Both the position numbers and the translations under genes were made by a program. 64,000 nucleotides of DNA from Bacterioplanoides sp965219715. Lineage in GTDB: Bacteria > Pseudomonadota > Gammaproteobacteria > Pseudomonadales > Oceanobacteraceae. The notes beneath the pieces are model-generated. The model did not search any database. It was not told the origin of the DNA and worked only from the letters and a program-made list of their open reading frames with translations. Shown one piece after another: positions 7,685 to 15,153 of the stretch; the stretch's first letter is position 1; each line of letters opens with the position of its first letter. Location: assembly GCF_965219715.1 (NCBI RefSeq), contig NZ_OZ244785.1, positions 248,001 to 312,000 of the forward strand, in the 5' to 3' direction.

Positions 7685-8005
7685 ATGAAAGAAGAAATTA
7701 ATTGGATAGAACCTTGGTGGCATGTAAGTGACAATGCAAAGGTTAAAGCTGGCATACAGAAAGAGCTTGAAGCTGAAATTGGCCCCAAGCATCCTTTATG
7801 GCAATTAAAGCCTGAAACTATTGCTAAAACAGATGCAAATGATGACGTTATAGTTCTACTTAATGATGGTAGGTTTGCTTGCGTGCATTTAGTTTGGCAT
7901 GGAAAAATTGACCAGTTTCCAGATAAATTTCCATCAAGCGTTATCTTCGATACTGTTAAAAGTCTGCAGACTTATATAAATGAAGAGGCAGATGAATACA
8001 CATAA
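7685..8005 (+). CDS. Small cassette protein of unknown function
   Basis: The 106-residue acidic soluble product begins MKEEINWIEPWWHVSD at the ATG at 7685; an in-frame GTG at 7643 lies inside the attC and is rejected as start. Notable blocks are EIGPKHPLWQLKPETIAKTDANDDVIVLLNDGRFACVHLVWHG. This HPL...IA...DDV...LDGR.A.VHL.W pattern resembles a widespread family of small uncharacterised proteins that compare to nothing of known function. There is no signal peptide and no membrane helix. It is the sole gene of its cassette, and its stop abuts the next attC. Confidence 0.7.
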   Translation: MKEEINWIEPWWHVSDNAKVKAGIQKELEAEIGPKHPLWQLKPETIAKTDANDDVIVLLNDGRFACVHLVWHGKIDQFPDKFPSSVIFDTVKSLQTYINEEADEYT

Positions 8006-8104
8006 CAAGCGCCTGCAATCTGACCTCCGGCCACTGTCACCTTTTGTGCAAAAAGCCGCGCAAAATGCGCCAGTAGCCTCCGGCAGTTGAGGCGGGCGTT
8101 ATGT
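8000..8104 (+). other. attC recombination site (long form)
   Basis: It starts ACATAACAAGCGCCTGC and ends GAGGCGGGCGTTATG. The outer arms pair (CATAAC with GTTATG, CGCCT with AGGCG), and the inner CCTCCGG occurs on both sides of a 40-base centre. Predicted cut is between G8098 and T8099. At about 105 bases it resembles long chromosomal-integron sites. Confidence 0.8.
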
Positions 8105-8120
8105 TTTCTTTGGAGTGTGA

Positions 8121-8780
8121 ATGGATCCAAAAATAATCGCAGTACTGATAGGTGTGATTGGCGCTCTCCTTGGAGTTTATGCCAAGGAATATTTGCAATC
8201 TCAATTCAAAAAGCGTCGCTCAATCACGATATTGAAAGCAAACTTGCTTCTGTTTTTACACAAAGTGCAAGACAACGAGCATCTTAATAAGCTGTTGATG
8301 GCTGGTTCTATATTAGATGATCGATACATTAAGTCATTAACATCCGGCGACGATAGTAAGTACAAAGAACTTCTCAACCAAATTAAAAGCATCGAAGAGC
8401 ATGCAAAATCTGATGAGTTATTGACTGATGATGCTGTTGATGAAATGTGTGCCAAAATCAAATCGGCTTCCAGAAGAGAAATCGACATTACGTTCGAAGA
8501 GATTGATCGCCTAAGAGAAGATATAGAACACGGTACATATATTCTGGGAAGCTCAGAACTAGACTGTCTGGATTCAGACATGGTACATCGAGTTCTCCAG
8601 GTAAAGCGTTCTGTTAATGAAATTCTTATATCTATTAAGGTTGGTATAGCAGGAGTTTATGAGCGTGAAGAGGTTGATCGAGAGCTTGTTAAATCACTGG
8701 TTCTTGGTGCAATTAAAGAGTCTGTTATGGCTTGTAGGCATATTGTTCCTCTAATGAAGATGTGCAATGACCGGTCGTAG
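8121..8780 (+). CDS. Membrane-anchored coiled-coil cassette protein, unknown
   Basis: The 219-residue protein has one N-terminal membrane helix (about 5-21, IIAVLIGVIGALLGVY), then a basic stop-transfer patch (KKRRS, 32-36) and a long, mostly helical soluble part rich in Glu, Lys, Leu and Ile, likely coiled-coil. The topology suggests a small outside end and a large cytoplasmic part. The ribosome site TTGGAG precedes the ATG. I do not recognise the family. A membrane-anchored helical protein in a cassette array could be a stress or phage-defence component, but nothing in the sequence proves this. Confidence 0.7.
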   Translation: MDPKIIAVLIGVIGALLGVYAKEYLQSQFKKRRSITILKANLLLFLHKVQDNEHLNKLLMAGSILDDRYIKSLTSGDDSKYKELLNQIKSIEEHAKSDELLTDDAVDEMCAKIKSASRREIDITFEEIDRLREDIEHGTYILGSSELDCLDSDMVHRVLQVKRSVNEILISIKVGIAGVYEREEVDRELVKSLVLGAIKESVMACRHIVPLMKMCNDRS

Positions 8781-8785
8781 TAAAA

Positions 8786-8863
8786 ACATAACAAAGCCAT
8801 CAAAAATCGCGCTTTCAGCGCTGGACTCGCAACAAGTTGCTCGCCTTTTATGGCGGCGTTATC
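8786..8863 (+). other. attC recombination site
   Basis: Starts ACATAACAAAGCCATCAAAA and ends TTTTATGGCGGCGTTATC. GCCAT pairs with ATGGC and TAAC with GTTA; a second dyad, TCGCGC...GCTCGC, lies inside with CAGCGCTG at the centre. Predicted cut is between G8858 and T8859. It follows the stop of the preceding gene by 5 bases. Confidence 0.8.
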
Positions 8864-8886
8864 AAACTCCAAGAGGGATATGACAG

Positions 8887-9210
8887 GTGATTCAAATCGG
8901 CAACACTAGCGTTTGGCTCACGGATGGCATTATTCGCTGCGAATTATATACCGGTGATGTTCACGGAAATTTCTCTGTCAAACAGAAACTGATCTCAACC
9001 AATGAGATGGCTTCAAATAGAATTGTGCTGAAAACAAACAAAGGCGAAGGCTATATTCACTTTAATGAATCAAGTACTGGTAACTATACCGTTGAGCTCG
9101 TTTTACCGAGGTTTTTCGGTAGACACCGGTTTTATGGAAGTTCTAGTGCTGTTCAAGTTGAAACTATTCTCAATCAACTAAGTCGTTATAACCAATGTAA
9201 ATCGGATTAA
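8887..9210 (+). CDS. Small cassette protein of unknown function (full copy)
   Basis: The 107-residue soluble protein begins MIQIGNTSVWLTDGIIRCEL. The start is GTG at 8887 behind AGAGGG; the nearby ATG at 8880 is out of frame and closes after a few codons. It is strand-rich with a basic C-terminal half (RFFGRHRFYGSS). The first 28 codons recur at 10357, where the gene is cut off, so this family has been duplicated in the island. No attC is visible after the stop; the 182 bases to the next gene hold nothing I can identify. Function unknown. Confidence 0.65.
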   Translation: MIQIGNTSVWLTDGIIRCELYTGDVHGNFSVKQKLISTNEMASNRIVLKTNKGEGYIHFNESSTGNYTVELVLPRFFGRHRFYGSSSAVQVETILNQLSRYNQCKSD

Positions 9211-9392
9211 GTTTGCAGCCATGATTCTATTAAGCAATGGAAAGCCAACGCTGAACATCAGCAAGCCCAGTGACTGGGCGAGGAGCAATGGTACTCGGCA
9301 TTTACCGTCCGAATTGCTAAAGTCTAGCAGGAATACAGCTTTGACACTCAGGCGCGCGGTGCTGACTTAGGCTCTCTATAAAAGGCTCAAGC

Positions 9393-9815
9393 ATGAAAGA
9401 ACTACCTATTAGCGCGAGCAAAGATACGCTGATGGCGACTGTTGAAGAGTGGATTGATCTGCTTGTCGCCAAGAAATATCAGGAAGCATTGGATTTTATA
9501 TATCCAATACCTTATCCAGAGTGGGATGCTCAGTATCTTGAAAACTGGATTCGGAACTATGGATTTGATCAACCTTTTAAGGATGGAACTACAGTTGAGA
9601 TAACCTCAAGACATGAAGCTACAGGTAAGCAATTCAATCGAGAATTTGAAGCTAGCGATCCATTTGTTGAAGAGAGTACCGGCTTGGAAGTAATCGGAAC
9701 GGTTCTATATGATGTTCCTCTAGATGGTAAATGGAGTGACCTTACGGTTCAGTTTAACGTCTGTAAATTCGAAGGTGGCTTGGTGCTTGATATGTCTGGC
9801 TTTCATGTAATGTAA
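9393..9815 (+). CDS. Small soluble protein of unknown function
   Basis: The 140-residue acidic protein (start ATG at 9393) is rich in aromatic residues: EEWIDLLVAKKYQEALDFIYPIPYPEWD at about 18-45 looks like a helical NTF2-like start, followed by strands. The ending VPLDGKWSDLTVQFNV...GGLVLDMSGFHVM is a pattern I have seen in small uncharacterised proteins, but I cannot name it with confidence. No signal or membrane segment. It sits in a + strand row of small orphan genes; the short spacing and low GC suggest common acquisition. Confidence 0.6.
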   Translation: MKELPISASKDTLMATVEEWIDLLVAKKYQEALDFIYPIPYPEWDAQYLENWIRNYGFDQPFKDGTTVEITSRHEATGKQFNREFEASDPFVEESTGLEVIGTVLYDVPLDGKWSDLTVQFNVCKFEGGLVLDMSGFHVM

Positions 9816-9892
9816 GAGTCACCAGAGTGTTCAAGGTATTGAAATGAATAGCTGCACTCGGAAATGAGAATTTTAAATAGAAGGAGCTATCT

Positions 9893-10258
9893 TTGAATAA
9901 AGATAACTATCCCAAGTACTATATATGGGCGTGTTCGATTGTTTATGTAGCTGCCTTTTCAATTCTCCCTGTATATGCCGTTAGGGAATTGTCAAAACGT
10001 GATTATTTTCATAATTCAGAGCTACTCATGATTTTCAATGAGAACGCAGTTGCCTATTTGATAATTGTCTTAGGGAGCTGGTTCTTTTTCGGGTGGTTCG
10101 CGGTTTACCTTAGTCGTCACATCCCTTGTACATCTTGCGGAGAACCAATCGTTACTTCAAAGAAAGATAGCTTTAAGGACTTAGCGATAAAGCCTTATAT
10201 TAACCTTATCGAGGGACGCCAGGTTTGTAAGCCATGTCAGCATGAGGGCCGAGCATAG
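9893..10258 (+). CDS. Two-helix membrane protein with C-terminal zinc ribbon
   Basis: The 121-residue product starts at TTG 9893 behind a good AAGGAG (9881-9886); no upstream ATG is in frame. It has two membrane helices (about 8-30 and 52-76) and then a cytoplasmic-type zinc ribbon: CTSCGE at about 82-87 and CKPC at about 114-117. Such a domain binds one structural zinc through four cysteines. The gene at 10931 has the same order in shorter form, so the two may be related. Function unknown. Confidence 0.6.
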   Translation: MNKDNYPKYYIWACSIVYVAAFSILPVYAVRELSKRDYFHNSELLMIFNENAVAYLIIVLGSWFFFGWFAVYLSRHIPCTSCGEPIVTSKKDSFKDLAIKPYINLIEGRQVCKPCQHEGRA

Positions 10259-10356
10259 GATGTCACTTCAGTGAATAGCCGTGCGCCTCTAAAGTATGAA
10301 GCTGCTATGGTCTATTTACTTCTGGTCAATTGTTATAATTACCTTCGGGATGAATG

Positions 10357-10446
10357 ATGATTCAAATTGGTAACACAAGCGTGTGGCTCACGGATGGCAT
10401 TATTCGCTGCGAATCATATAGCGGTGATGTACACGGAAATGGTTGA
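10357..10446 (+). pseudogene. Truncated duplicate of the 8887 cassette gene
   Basis: Bases 10357-10440 copy 8887-8970 with only scattered changes: the encoded start MIQIGNTSVWLTDGIIRCE is identical and GDVHGN is kept. After GGAAAT the similarity stops abruptly and the frame ends at TGA 10444-10446. This copy starts with ATG instead of GTG. The break falls exactly where the next open frame begins, so it looks like a recombination junction. Confidence 0.75.
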
Positions 10447-10729
10447 GAGCTTCATTAGGCAAGATCCAAGTTGGGAATCTGTCGCCCTGACTATTCTTAT
10501 CTATGTCTTCTTGTTGTGGGTACCTCCGAACTTATCGTTCGTTCTGGCGGGACACTCTTGGGCGCAACGTATCCAGTTCCGTCTTGCAATGTTCGGCAGT
10601 ATTTACCTGGCAGTGACTATATCTGTTTACACTATTACGATTAGTTATCTTGTTTTAATTCTGGCTTTAGTAAACTGGGGTCTTCTAGTATGGACCTATC
10701 TGCATAGAGATAACTTAGATAAAAAATAA
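10439..10729 (+). CDS. Small three-helix membrane protein, 5' end at a repeat junction
   Basis: From the ATG at 10439 the 96-residue product begins MVESFIRQDPSW and has three hydrophobic helices (about 15-33, 48-65, 67-86), ending in a charged tail (HRDNLDKK). Its 5' end overlaps the stop of the truncated repeat (ATGGTTGA), so it may be translated by re-initiation, or its real start was lost when the repeat copy was fused in. In-frame starts at 10427 and 10367 lie inside the repeat. Function unknown. Confidence 0.5.
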   Translation: MVESFIRQDPSWESVALTILIYVFLLWVPPNLSFVLAGHSWAQRIQFRLAMFGSIYLAVTISVYTITISYLVLILALVNWGLLVWTYLHRDNLDKK

Positions 10730-10930
10730 TAAAGTGCGGTAGTCGGAGTATGAGTGTTCGCATTCTTTCGGTCGATATAAGCTTCTAATGCCCTTCTGGT
10801 GAGGGAGGCATTGTTATCGCCTAAGTTAAGAGCATTTATTAACTGCAAGTAATGCGAGCAAACTGAAGATGCCGTAAACTGTTCCGCTTAAAGTAATTCC
10901 TAATTTATTTGGTCGATTGAAGGAGTATAA

Positions 10931-11164
10931 ATGAACGTCAGAAAGGCATTTTTTATTGTACTCTGTCTTGCGTTTATATCGATGTGCATAACTTCTCATT
11001 TGATGGCTAGTTTTTCAGGTGCACCGATACTGATTTTTCTAGTTGTGCCTATTCTGAATATATTGCTTTTAAGTGCAACGTGTCCAGGATGCGGAAAGCC
11101 AGTGCATGGAACTCTTCAACTATTTGGTACCCTGATTAGTGGAGAGTGCAATGATTGTCGATAG
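10931..11164 (+). CDS. Small membrane protein with C-terminal zinc ribbon
   Basis: This 77-residue protein starts at ATG 10931 with AAGGAG ahead. Two hydrophobic helices (about 5-25 and 29-48) are followed by CPGCGKPV (about 51-58) and CNDC at the very end, a four-cysteine zinc ribbon. It is a shorter version of the plan seen in the protein at 9893. No enzyme motif. The 200 bases before it contain nothing I can name. Confidence 0.6.
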   Translation: MNVRKAFFIVLCLAFISMCITSHLMASFSGAPILIFLVVPILNILLLSATCPGCGKPVHGTLQLFGTLISGECNDCR

Positions 11165-11260
11165 AGTTTACTTGGAAATACCTCGTGTAATCTTACTTTG
11201 CGGCTGGGCTCACTCGTCGCTGGTAAAAAGTATTGCGCTGTTTATGTAGGGAGGTCATAG

Positions 11261-11623
11261 TTGGTGAGGTTCCATAAATACAGTCTGTATATATTCATTG
11301 CTCTGATATCTGGGTTTCTATACTGGAGGCATTCTGAACTCACCAATACGCCACAGTTTCATATTGCAGAGGTCTATGTTCAGTCATCTTCAAAGTTGCA
11401 TGATGAAATAGGCAATCTCGATTCTTACGAGGTTCTCTCAATAGGCCAATCTGGCGATCTGAAACATCATCATTTTGAGTCTTCCTTGTTATCAAGCAAT
11501 GGAAAACAGCATTTGGATTTATGGATCTACAAAACTGACTCATGTTCCGGTTACTCAGTAAAATCTGTCCTTACTAAGCCAGATAAATCCAAAGCGGAAT
11601 TTCAAGAAGGTTGTTATAAGTAA
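11261..11623 (+). CDS. Membrane-anchored small protein of unknown function
   Basis: The 120-residue product has one N-terminal hydrophobic helix (about 8-23) and a soluble, probably periplasmic domain rich in His and Ser. Two cysteines (SCSG near residue 95 and GC at 118) could form a disulfide. The start is TTG 11261 or GTG 11264; TAGGGAGG just before suits both. Not recognised. Confidence 0.55.
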   Translation: MVRFHKYSLYIFIALISGFLYWRHSELTNTPQFHIAEVYVQSSSKLHDEIGNLDSYEVLSIGQSGDLKHHHFESSLLSSNGKQHLDLWIYKTDSCSGYSVKSVLTKPDKSKAEFQEGCYK

Positions 11624-11678
11624 CTGAAGTCAACGTAAAGAAGCCTCTTTAGGCACTATGGGATATTGAAAGTTTGTT

Positions 11679-11972
11679 ATGCGATATATTGATGTTGAAT
11701 GGATTCACGATTTTCAGGATGAGCCAGTTAGGCTGATCTCTGAGATTGACCATGAGAACTATGAATTGAGAAAGCTGGAGATATACCGAGATGGTTCGGT
11801 AGGCTTCGCAACAGATAATATCGAGCACGGCGGCTCCAGATTAGGGGTATCGGAAATCCCTCCGGTTGAGGAGATTAACTCTGACCCAGAATTCAAAGGG
11901 CGAGAGATTGATAAGCATGAATTTGATGTACTATGGAATCAATTCACGTCAGGTAATTTAGAATCAATATGA
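11679..11972 (+). CDS. DUF6881 domain protein
   Basis: The 97-residue acidic protein follows the DUF6881 pattern: MRYIDVEWIHDFQDEPVRLISEID at the start, then LRKLEIYRDGSVGFA, GGSRLGVSEIPPVEEINSDPEF and a final EFDVLW. These proteins are small, soluble and often found beside toxin/immunity genes or in accessory islands; no activity is known. The stop overlaps the next start as ATGA, so the two are translationally coupled. Confidence 0.75.
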   Translation: MRYIDVEWIHDFQDEPVRLISEIDHENYELRKLEIYRDGSVGFATDNIEHGGSRLGVSEIPPVEEINSDPEFKGREIDKHEFDVLWNQFTSGNLESI

Positions 11973-12295
11973 AAGATTTACCAAAGGACTTAATGGAAAA
12001 TATCTCTGATTCAGAGGTTGAAGTTTTATCTTGGAGTGCAGAGTCCCAAGAACTGAAACTATTGATCGAAAAGGAAGTGGGCTCTGAGAATGGGATTATC
12101 ACGTTTTCTGGAGTAGGCCTGGTTCATATGCCGCCTCGAATTTCGCTGGAAAGTATCACAATAGCAACTCTAGAATCCGAGTACCCCAAAGAAGTTTCAT
12201 TACAAGAAGATGAGAATATTTATCTACTGAATGAATCCTGGGGAGAAGAATACTATATTGTTGCGGAATCTATTGAATACGATAAAAACTTATAA
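11969..12295 (+). CDS. Small acidic protein coupled to the DUF6881 gene, unknown
   Basis: The 108-residue soluble product (MKDLPKDLMENISDSEVE...) is strongly acidic and strand-rich (FSGVGLVHMPPRISLESITIATLE) and lacks signal or membrane segments. Its ATG overlaps the DUF6881 stop by four bases (ATGA), so the two are made together. Its size and charge resemble immunity-type proteins, but no toxin gene is seen next to it. Not recognised. Confidence 0.6.
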   Translation: MKDLPKDLMENISDSEVEVLSWSAESQELKLLIEKEVGSENGIITFSGVGLVHMPPRISLESITIATLESEYPKEVSLQEDENIYLLNESWGEEYYIVAESIEYDKNL

Positions 12296-12348
12296 AAATA
12301 CTCTATCTGAAACTATGAATTACCTCAAAAAATAGGGAAAGGTATATT

Positions 12349-12810
12349 ATGTGGGGATATTTACACGAACAAAAAGAGATCTTTATTAAGTTGCCTTGTG
12401 TAATTGATCCGGGTAAGGCCAATCGATTACTTCGAGAGCTTGGTGCTACCGTCCATTACGACGTATATGGCTTTGATGCACAGTCTTATGAAGCTTGGCA
12501 ATCAGAGTCGATACTGTACCTAAACCTATTCAGGGAAGGCGTTGAGGTATATGTCCAGGATGACTTTGATGAAATTCACATTTCTTACCCTCTGGCCACT
12601 CGGCCGAGTTTTGACCAAACATCAGCTTTAGATTTGTTATCAAAAATCATTGCCAAATTCGATGGTAATGCAACCTATCAAGGGCAGCCATTCTCAGCCC
12701 AGCTTGTCCAGGAAGACTGGGATAAGTGTAATAGTTTTTTGCTCAAGGAGTGGGGAGAAGAGCCTGGCAGTTTCTCACTTCGCCGAATGATTGAAGAAAA
12801 CTATGAATAA
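12349..12810 (+). CDS. Small soluble protein of unknown function
   Basis: The 153-residue acidic protein starts MWGYLHEQKEIFIKLPCVIDPGKANRLL behind AGGGAAAGG. It alternates strands and helices and is rich in Asp, Glu, Tyr and Phe, with no signal peptide, membrane helix or catalytic motif that I recognise. It is the last gene of the orphan row: its final codons overlap the start of the EEP-family gene by 8 bases, so the island is now translationally linked to the flanking chromosomal gene. Confidence 0.6.
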   Translation: MWGYLHEQKEIFIKLPCVIDPGKANRLLRELGATVHYDVYGFDAQSYEAWQSESILYLNLFREGVEVYVQDDFDEIHISYPLATRPSFDQTSALDLLSKIIAKFDGNATYQGQPFSAQLVQEDWDKCNSFLLKEWGEEPGSFSLRRMIEENYE

Positions 12811-13777
12811 CAAAGCCAATAAAGGACTACTCACCGCAACCACTGTGATTCTGGCGATCTGCAGTATCGCCGGGTTCTTCAGCAGCACTGGCCATATTCC
12901 AGAGCTGCTGTCTCATTTCCGCTTACAGTACCTTATCGGAGCACTGCTCTGCCTGATGATATTTGCTTTGCATAAAGACAAGCTCAGAAGCCTGGCAGCA
13001 GGCCTACTGCTGATTATTAATGGTTATACGATTGCGCCTCTGTATTTTGGGGTGCCTATGTATCTCTCAGAAAGCCCATCAACTGCTTCTGGCGAAATAT
13101 CGGAAAACAGAGCCCACAAAATACTGCTGAGCAACGTCAACTCCGCCAACAACGAACATCAGCGGCTGATTGATCTGATTCAACAAGACTCCCCGGATAT
13201 TCTGGTGCTATTGGAAATAAACGATGCCTGGCTCAATTCTTTGCAAGTCATCAAAACAATGTACCCGTTTGAAAAAGCCATCGCCCGCAACGATAACTTC
13301 GGCATTGCGGTTTTCAGCAAGTTGCCCCTCGACAACGCCGAGGTGCGTTACTGGGGTAATAGTGGTTTACCCAGCTTAATGCTGAACTATCAGTGGCAAG
13401 GCGAGGGCATTACCTTGCTGGCAACTCATCCATTGCCACCGATCACAAAAGACATGATGCAACAGCGCGATACTCAGCTGTTGCAGGCTGCTGCTGACGC
13501 GGCACAACAAAGCGGACCAGTGATTATGCTGGGCGATTTTAATATCACGCCCTGGTCGTCGACCTTCAACCAGATCACTGAGCTTTCTGGATTGAACAAT
13601 TGCCGCAATGGTTTTGGCATTCTGCCGACTTGGCCAGCACAGCTGAAATGGCCAGCCCTGATGATTCCCATCGATCATTGTCTGGCAAGTGGCGAAATCA
13701 CCATCTCGGAGTTACGTACCGGAAACGATATTGGTTCGGATCACCTGCCGCTGATGATCAGTTTGCAGTTGCGTTAA
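12803..13777 (+). CDS. Membrane-anchored endonuclease/exonuclease/phosphatase family protein
   Basis: From ATG 12803 the 324-residue product has three hydrophobic helices (about 10-30, 40-55, 65-85) and then a periplasmic-type EEP (DNase I-like) domain. Motifs are LSNVNSANNEHQRLIDLI, PDILVLLEIND (metal-binding Glu), GDFNITPWSS (catalytic Asp/Asn), PIDHCLASG and the final GSDHLPLM (catalytic Asp-His pair). Family members cut phosphodiester bonds of nucleic acids, lipids or inositol phosphates; the substrate is open. GC and codon use look like the core genome, unlike the genes before it. A TTG start at 12791 is possible. Confidence 0.83.
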   Translation: MNNKANKGLLTATTVILAICSIAGFFSSTGHIPELLSHFRLQYLIGALLCLMIFALHKDKLRSLAAGLLLIINGYTIAPLYFGVPMYLSESPSTASGEISENRAHKILLSNVNSANNEHQRLIDLIQQDSPDILVLLEINDAWLNSLQVIKTMYPFEKAIARNDNFGIAVFSKLPLDNAEVRYWGNSGLPSLMLNYQWQGEGITLLATHPLPPITKDMMQQRDTQLLQAAADAAQQSGPVIMLGDFNITPWSSTFNQITELSGLNNCRNGFGILPTWPAQLKWPALMIPIDHCLASGEITISELRTGNDIGSDHLPLMISLQLR

Positions 13778-13854
13778 CCTTTCCATTAATCTCTCTGTTA
13801 ATTGCTGCACAGGAATAATAAAACCCCATGGACTTTAAGCAGGAGCGTATTTAA

Positions 13855-14922
13855 ATGGGAATGATCATATTATTTGGCCTGGTTGGTGGGCTTGCCATTC
13901 TGGCGCTGATCGCTCTGGGTCTGAGCTATCTGACCAGTATCAGCTTCAGCCATTGGATGCTGATTTTGCCGTTGGTGTTATTAGCCCTGAGCGCCTGTTC
14001 CATGTCGATCAGCTGGATCAAAGAGCGTAATCAGGATACTGGCCTGCCACTGACCTTAATCGATGAGAAAACCATAAATCCCCATTGGTTGTTGCCACGC
14101 AGAAATAGCGATGACTTAACGGCAGAAGAAAAAGCCGAACAGCAGCAGGCAGATAAGGTACTTATGTCACCACGCTGGTCGCACTCCAGCGTCGCGAGCA
14201 CCACCGACATTAAAATCAGTAAGTCAGAAACTCCACAATTATTATCAACGGATATCTGGAATAACGATGAAGGCCACTATGGTTATCAGATCAGTTACCC
14301 AAAAGATAAAAACGCTAACCAACCACAGGATCGCTTTTTTATCACCGAACATATTATTAAACCCGAATGCGGAGTAAATACCCGCTTACTTTCCTGGGCC
14401 GGTCAATTAACGGATAAAAATAACGCCATCGAATTATTAGCCAACGAAACGGTTGGCGGAATGACAGTCGTGGGTGTCGATAAAAATCAAACCATCATTA
14501 ATGTCAGCTACCGCTATCACAGTGAACGTCAGATCTTTTTATTTGATCATGCCAGTGGTGAAATGCAGGCAATCACTAAAAAACACACCATGGCTTCCGC
14601 CAAGCTGGAGTGGGGCGATGTAAGCAACTATATGTTGGTGAGTCGTTTAAATAGCGGCGAGATTTTATTGGCTTTGTATCATGACGAAAAAAACTACGAC
14701 GACTTTTTCAGCAGCCGTGGACGTTATTTACCAACCATCACACAGTTGCTGCGGATTTCAGATAATCAGCCACAAAGTAAGTTATTATCACGCTTACGCC
14801 TGGAGCAGCAGGGCATGTTGATCGCCCTGAAACAAGGCGACAACAACGAATTGATTCTGGAAACACTGGATCAGCGCGACGTTGAAAAGCCAGTATTGCG
14901 GCACTTTTCTGTAAAGATTTAA
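13855..14922 (+). CDS. Hypothetical membrane protein with large soluble domain
   Basis: The 355-residue protein has two N-terminal membrane helices (about 5-28 and 34-52), then a roughly 300-residue soluble part rich in strands: repeated short segments such as DRFFITEHII, TIINVSYRYH, QIFLFDHASGEMQAI and GEILLALYHD suggest a beta-propeller-like arrangement. I recognise no family. It lies 77 bases behind the EEP gene on the same strand and may share its transcript. Confidence 0.65.
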   Translation: MGMIILFGLVGGLAILALIALGLSYLTSISFSHWMLILPLVLLALSACSMSISWIKERNQDTGLPLTLIDEKTINPHWLLPRRNSDDLTAEEKAEQQQADKVLMSPRWSHSSVASTTDIKISKSETPQLLSTDIWNNDEGHYGYQISYPKDKNANQPQDRFFITEHIIKPECGVNTRLLSWAGQLTDKNNAIELLANETVGGMTVVGVDKNQTIINVSYRYHSERQIFLFDHASGEMQAITKKHTMASAKLEWGDVSNYMLVSRLNSGEILLALYHDEKNYDDFFSSRGRYLPTITQLLRISDNQPQSKLLSRLRLEQQGMLIALKQGDNNELILETLDQRDVEKPVLRHFSVKI

Positions 14923-15153
14923 CAATCGTACTCTGCTTCAGAGATTTTTCCGTAGAAACCAGAGCGGAGCTGGCCAGTGCACCAATAAGAAGCTGCTTGT
15001 TGTTATAAATCTGACAGTTTAATTGCGCTGTTGGGCAGGCTTAGCTATTTTTAATGACCATTCCCAATCGATATTGATGCAATCATTGGATCTTTCCTGG
15101 GGAAACAAACCAGATCGTTTGGCCTCGGAAATTTAATAAATCAAGGAGCGACT

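Larger units (their letters stand above)
6171..8863 (+). mobile_element. Integron-type gene cassette array without integrase in the window
   Basis: Four attC-like sites (6171-6308, 7601-7660, 8000-8104, 8786-8863) separate single genes, all on the + strand, with stop codons at or just before the next site. Each site runs from a ...TAAC end to a ...GTTA(T) end with imperfect inner dyads, and each differs in length (60-138 bases), as in sedentary chromosomal integrons. No tyrosine-recombinase integrase or attI is visible, so this fits a cluster of attC sites lacking integrase. Small orphan genes continue to 12.8 kb without clear attC sites and may be older cassettes whose sites have decayed. 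Confidence 0.75.

Noticed and set aside
9211..12802. Further attC sites among the small orphan genes
   Set aside because: GTTAT-type cores occur (for example 10332 and 11674), but I found no partner TAAC end with pairing arms, so I did not call attC there.
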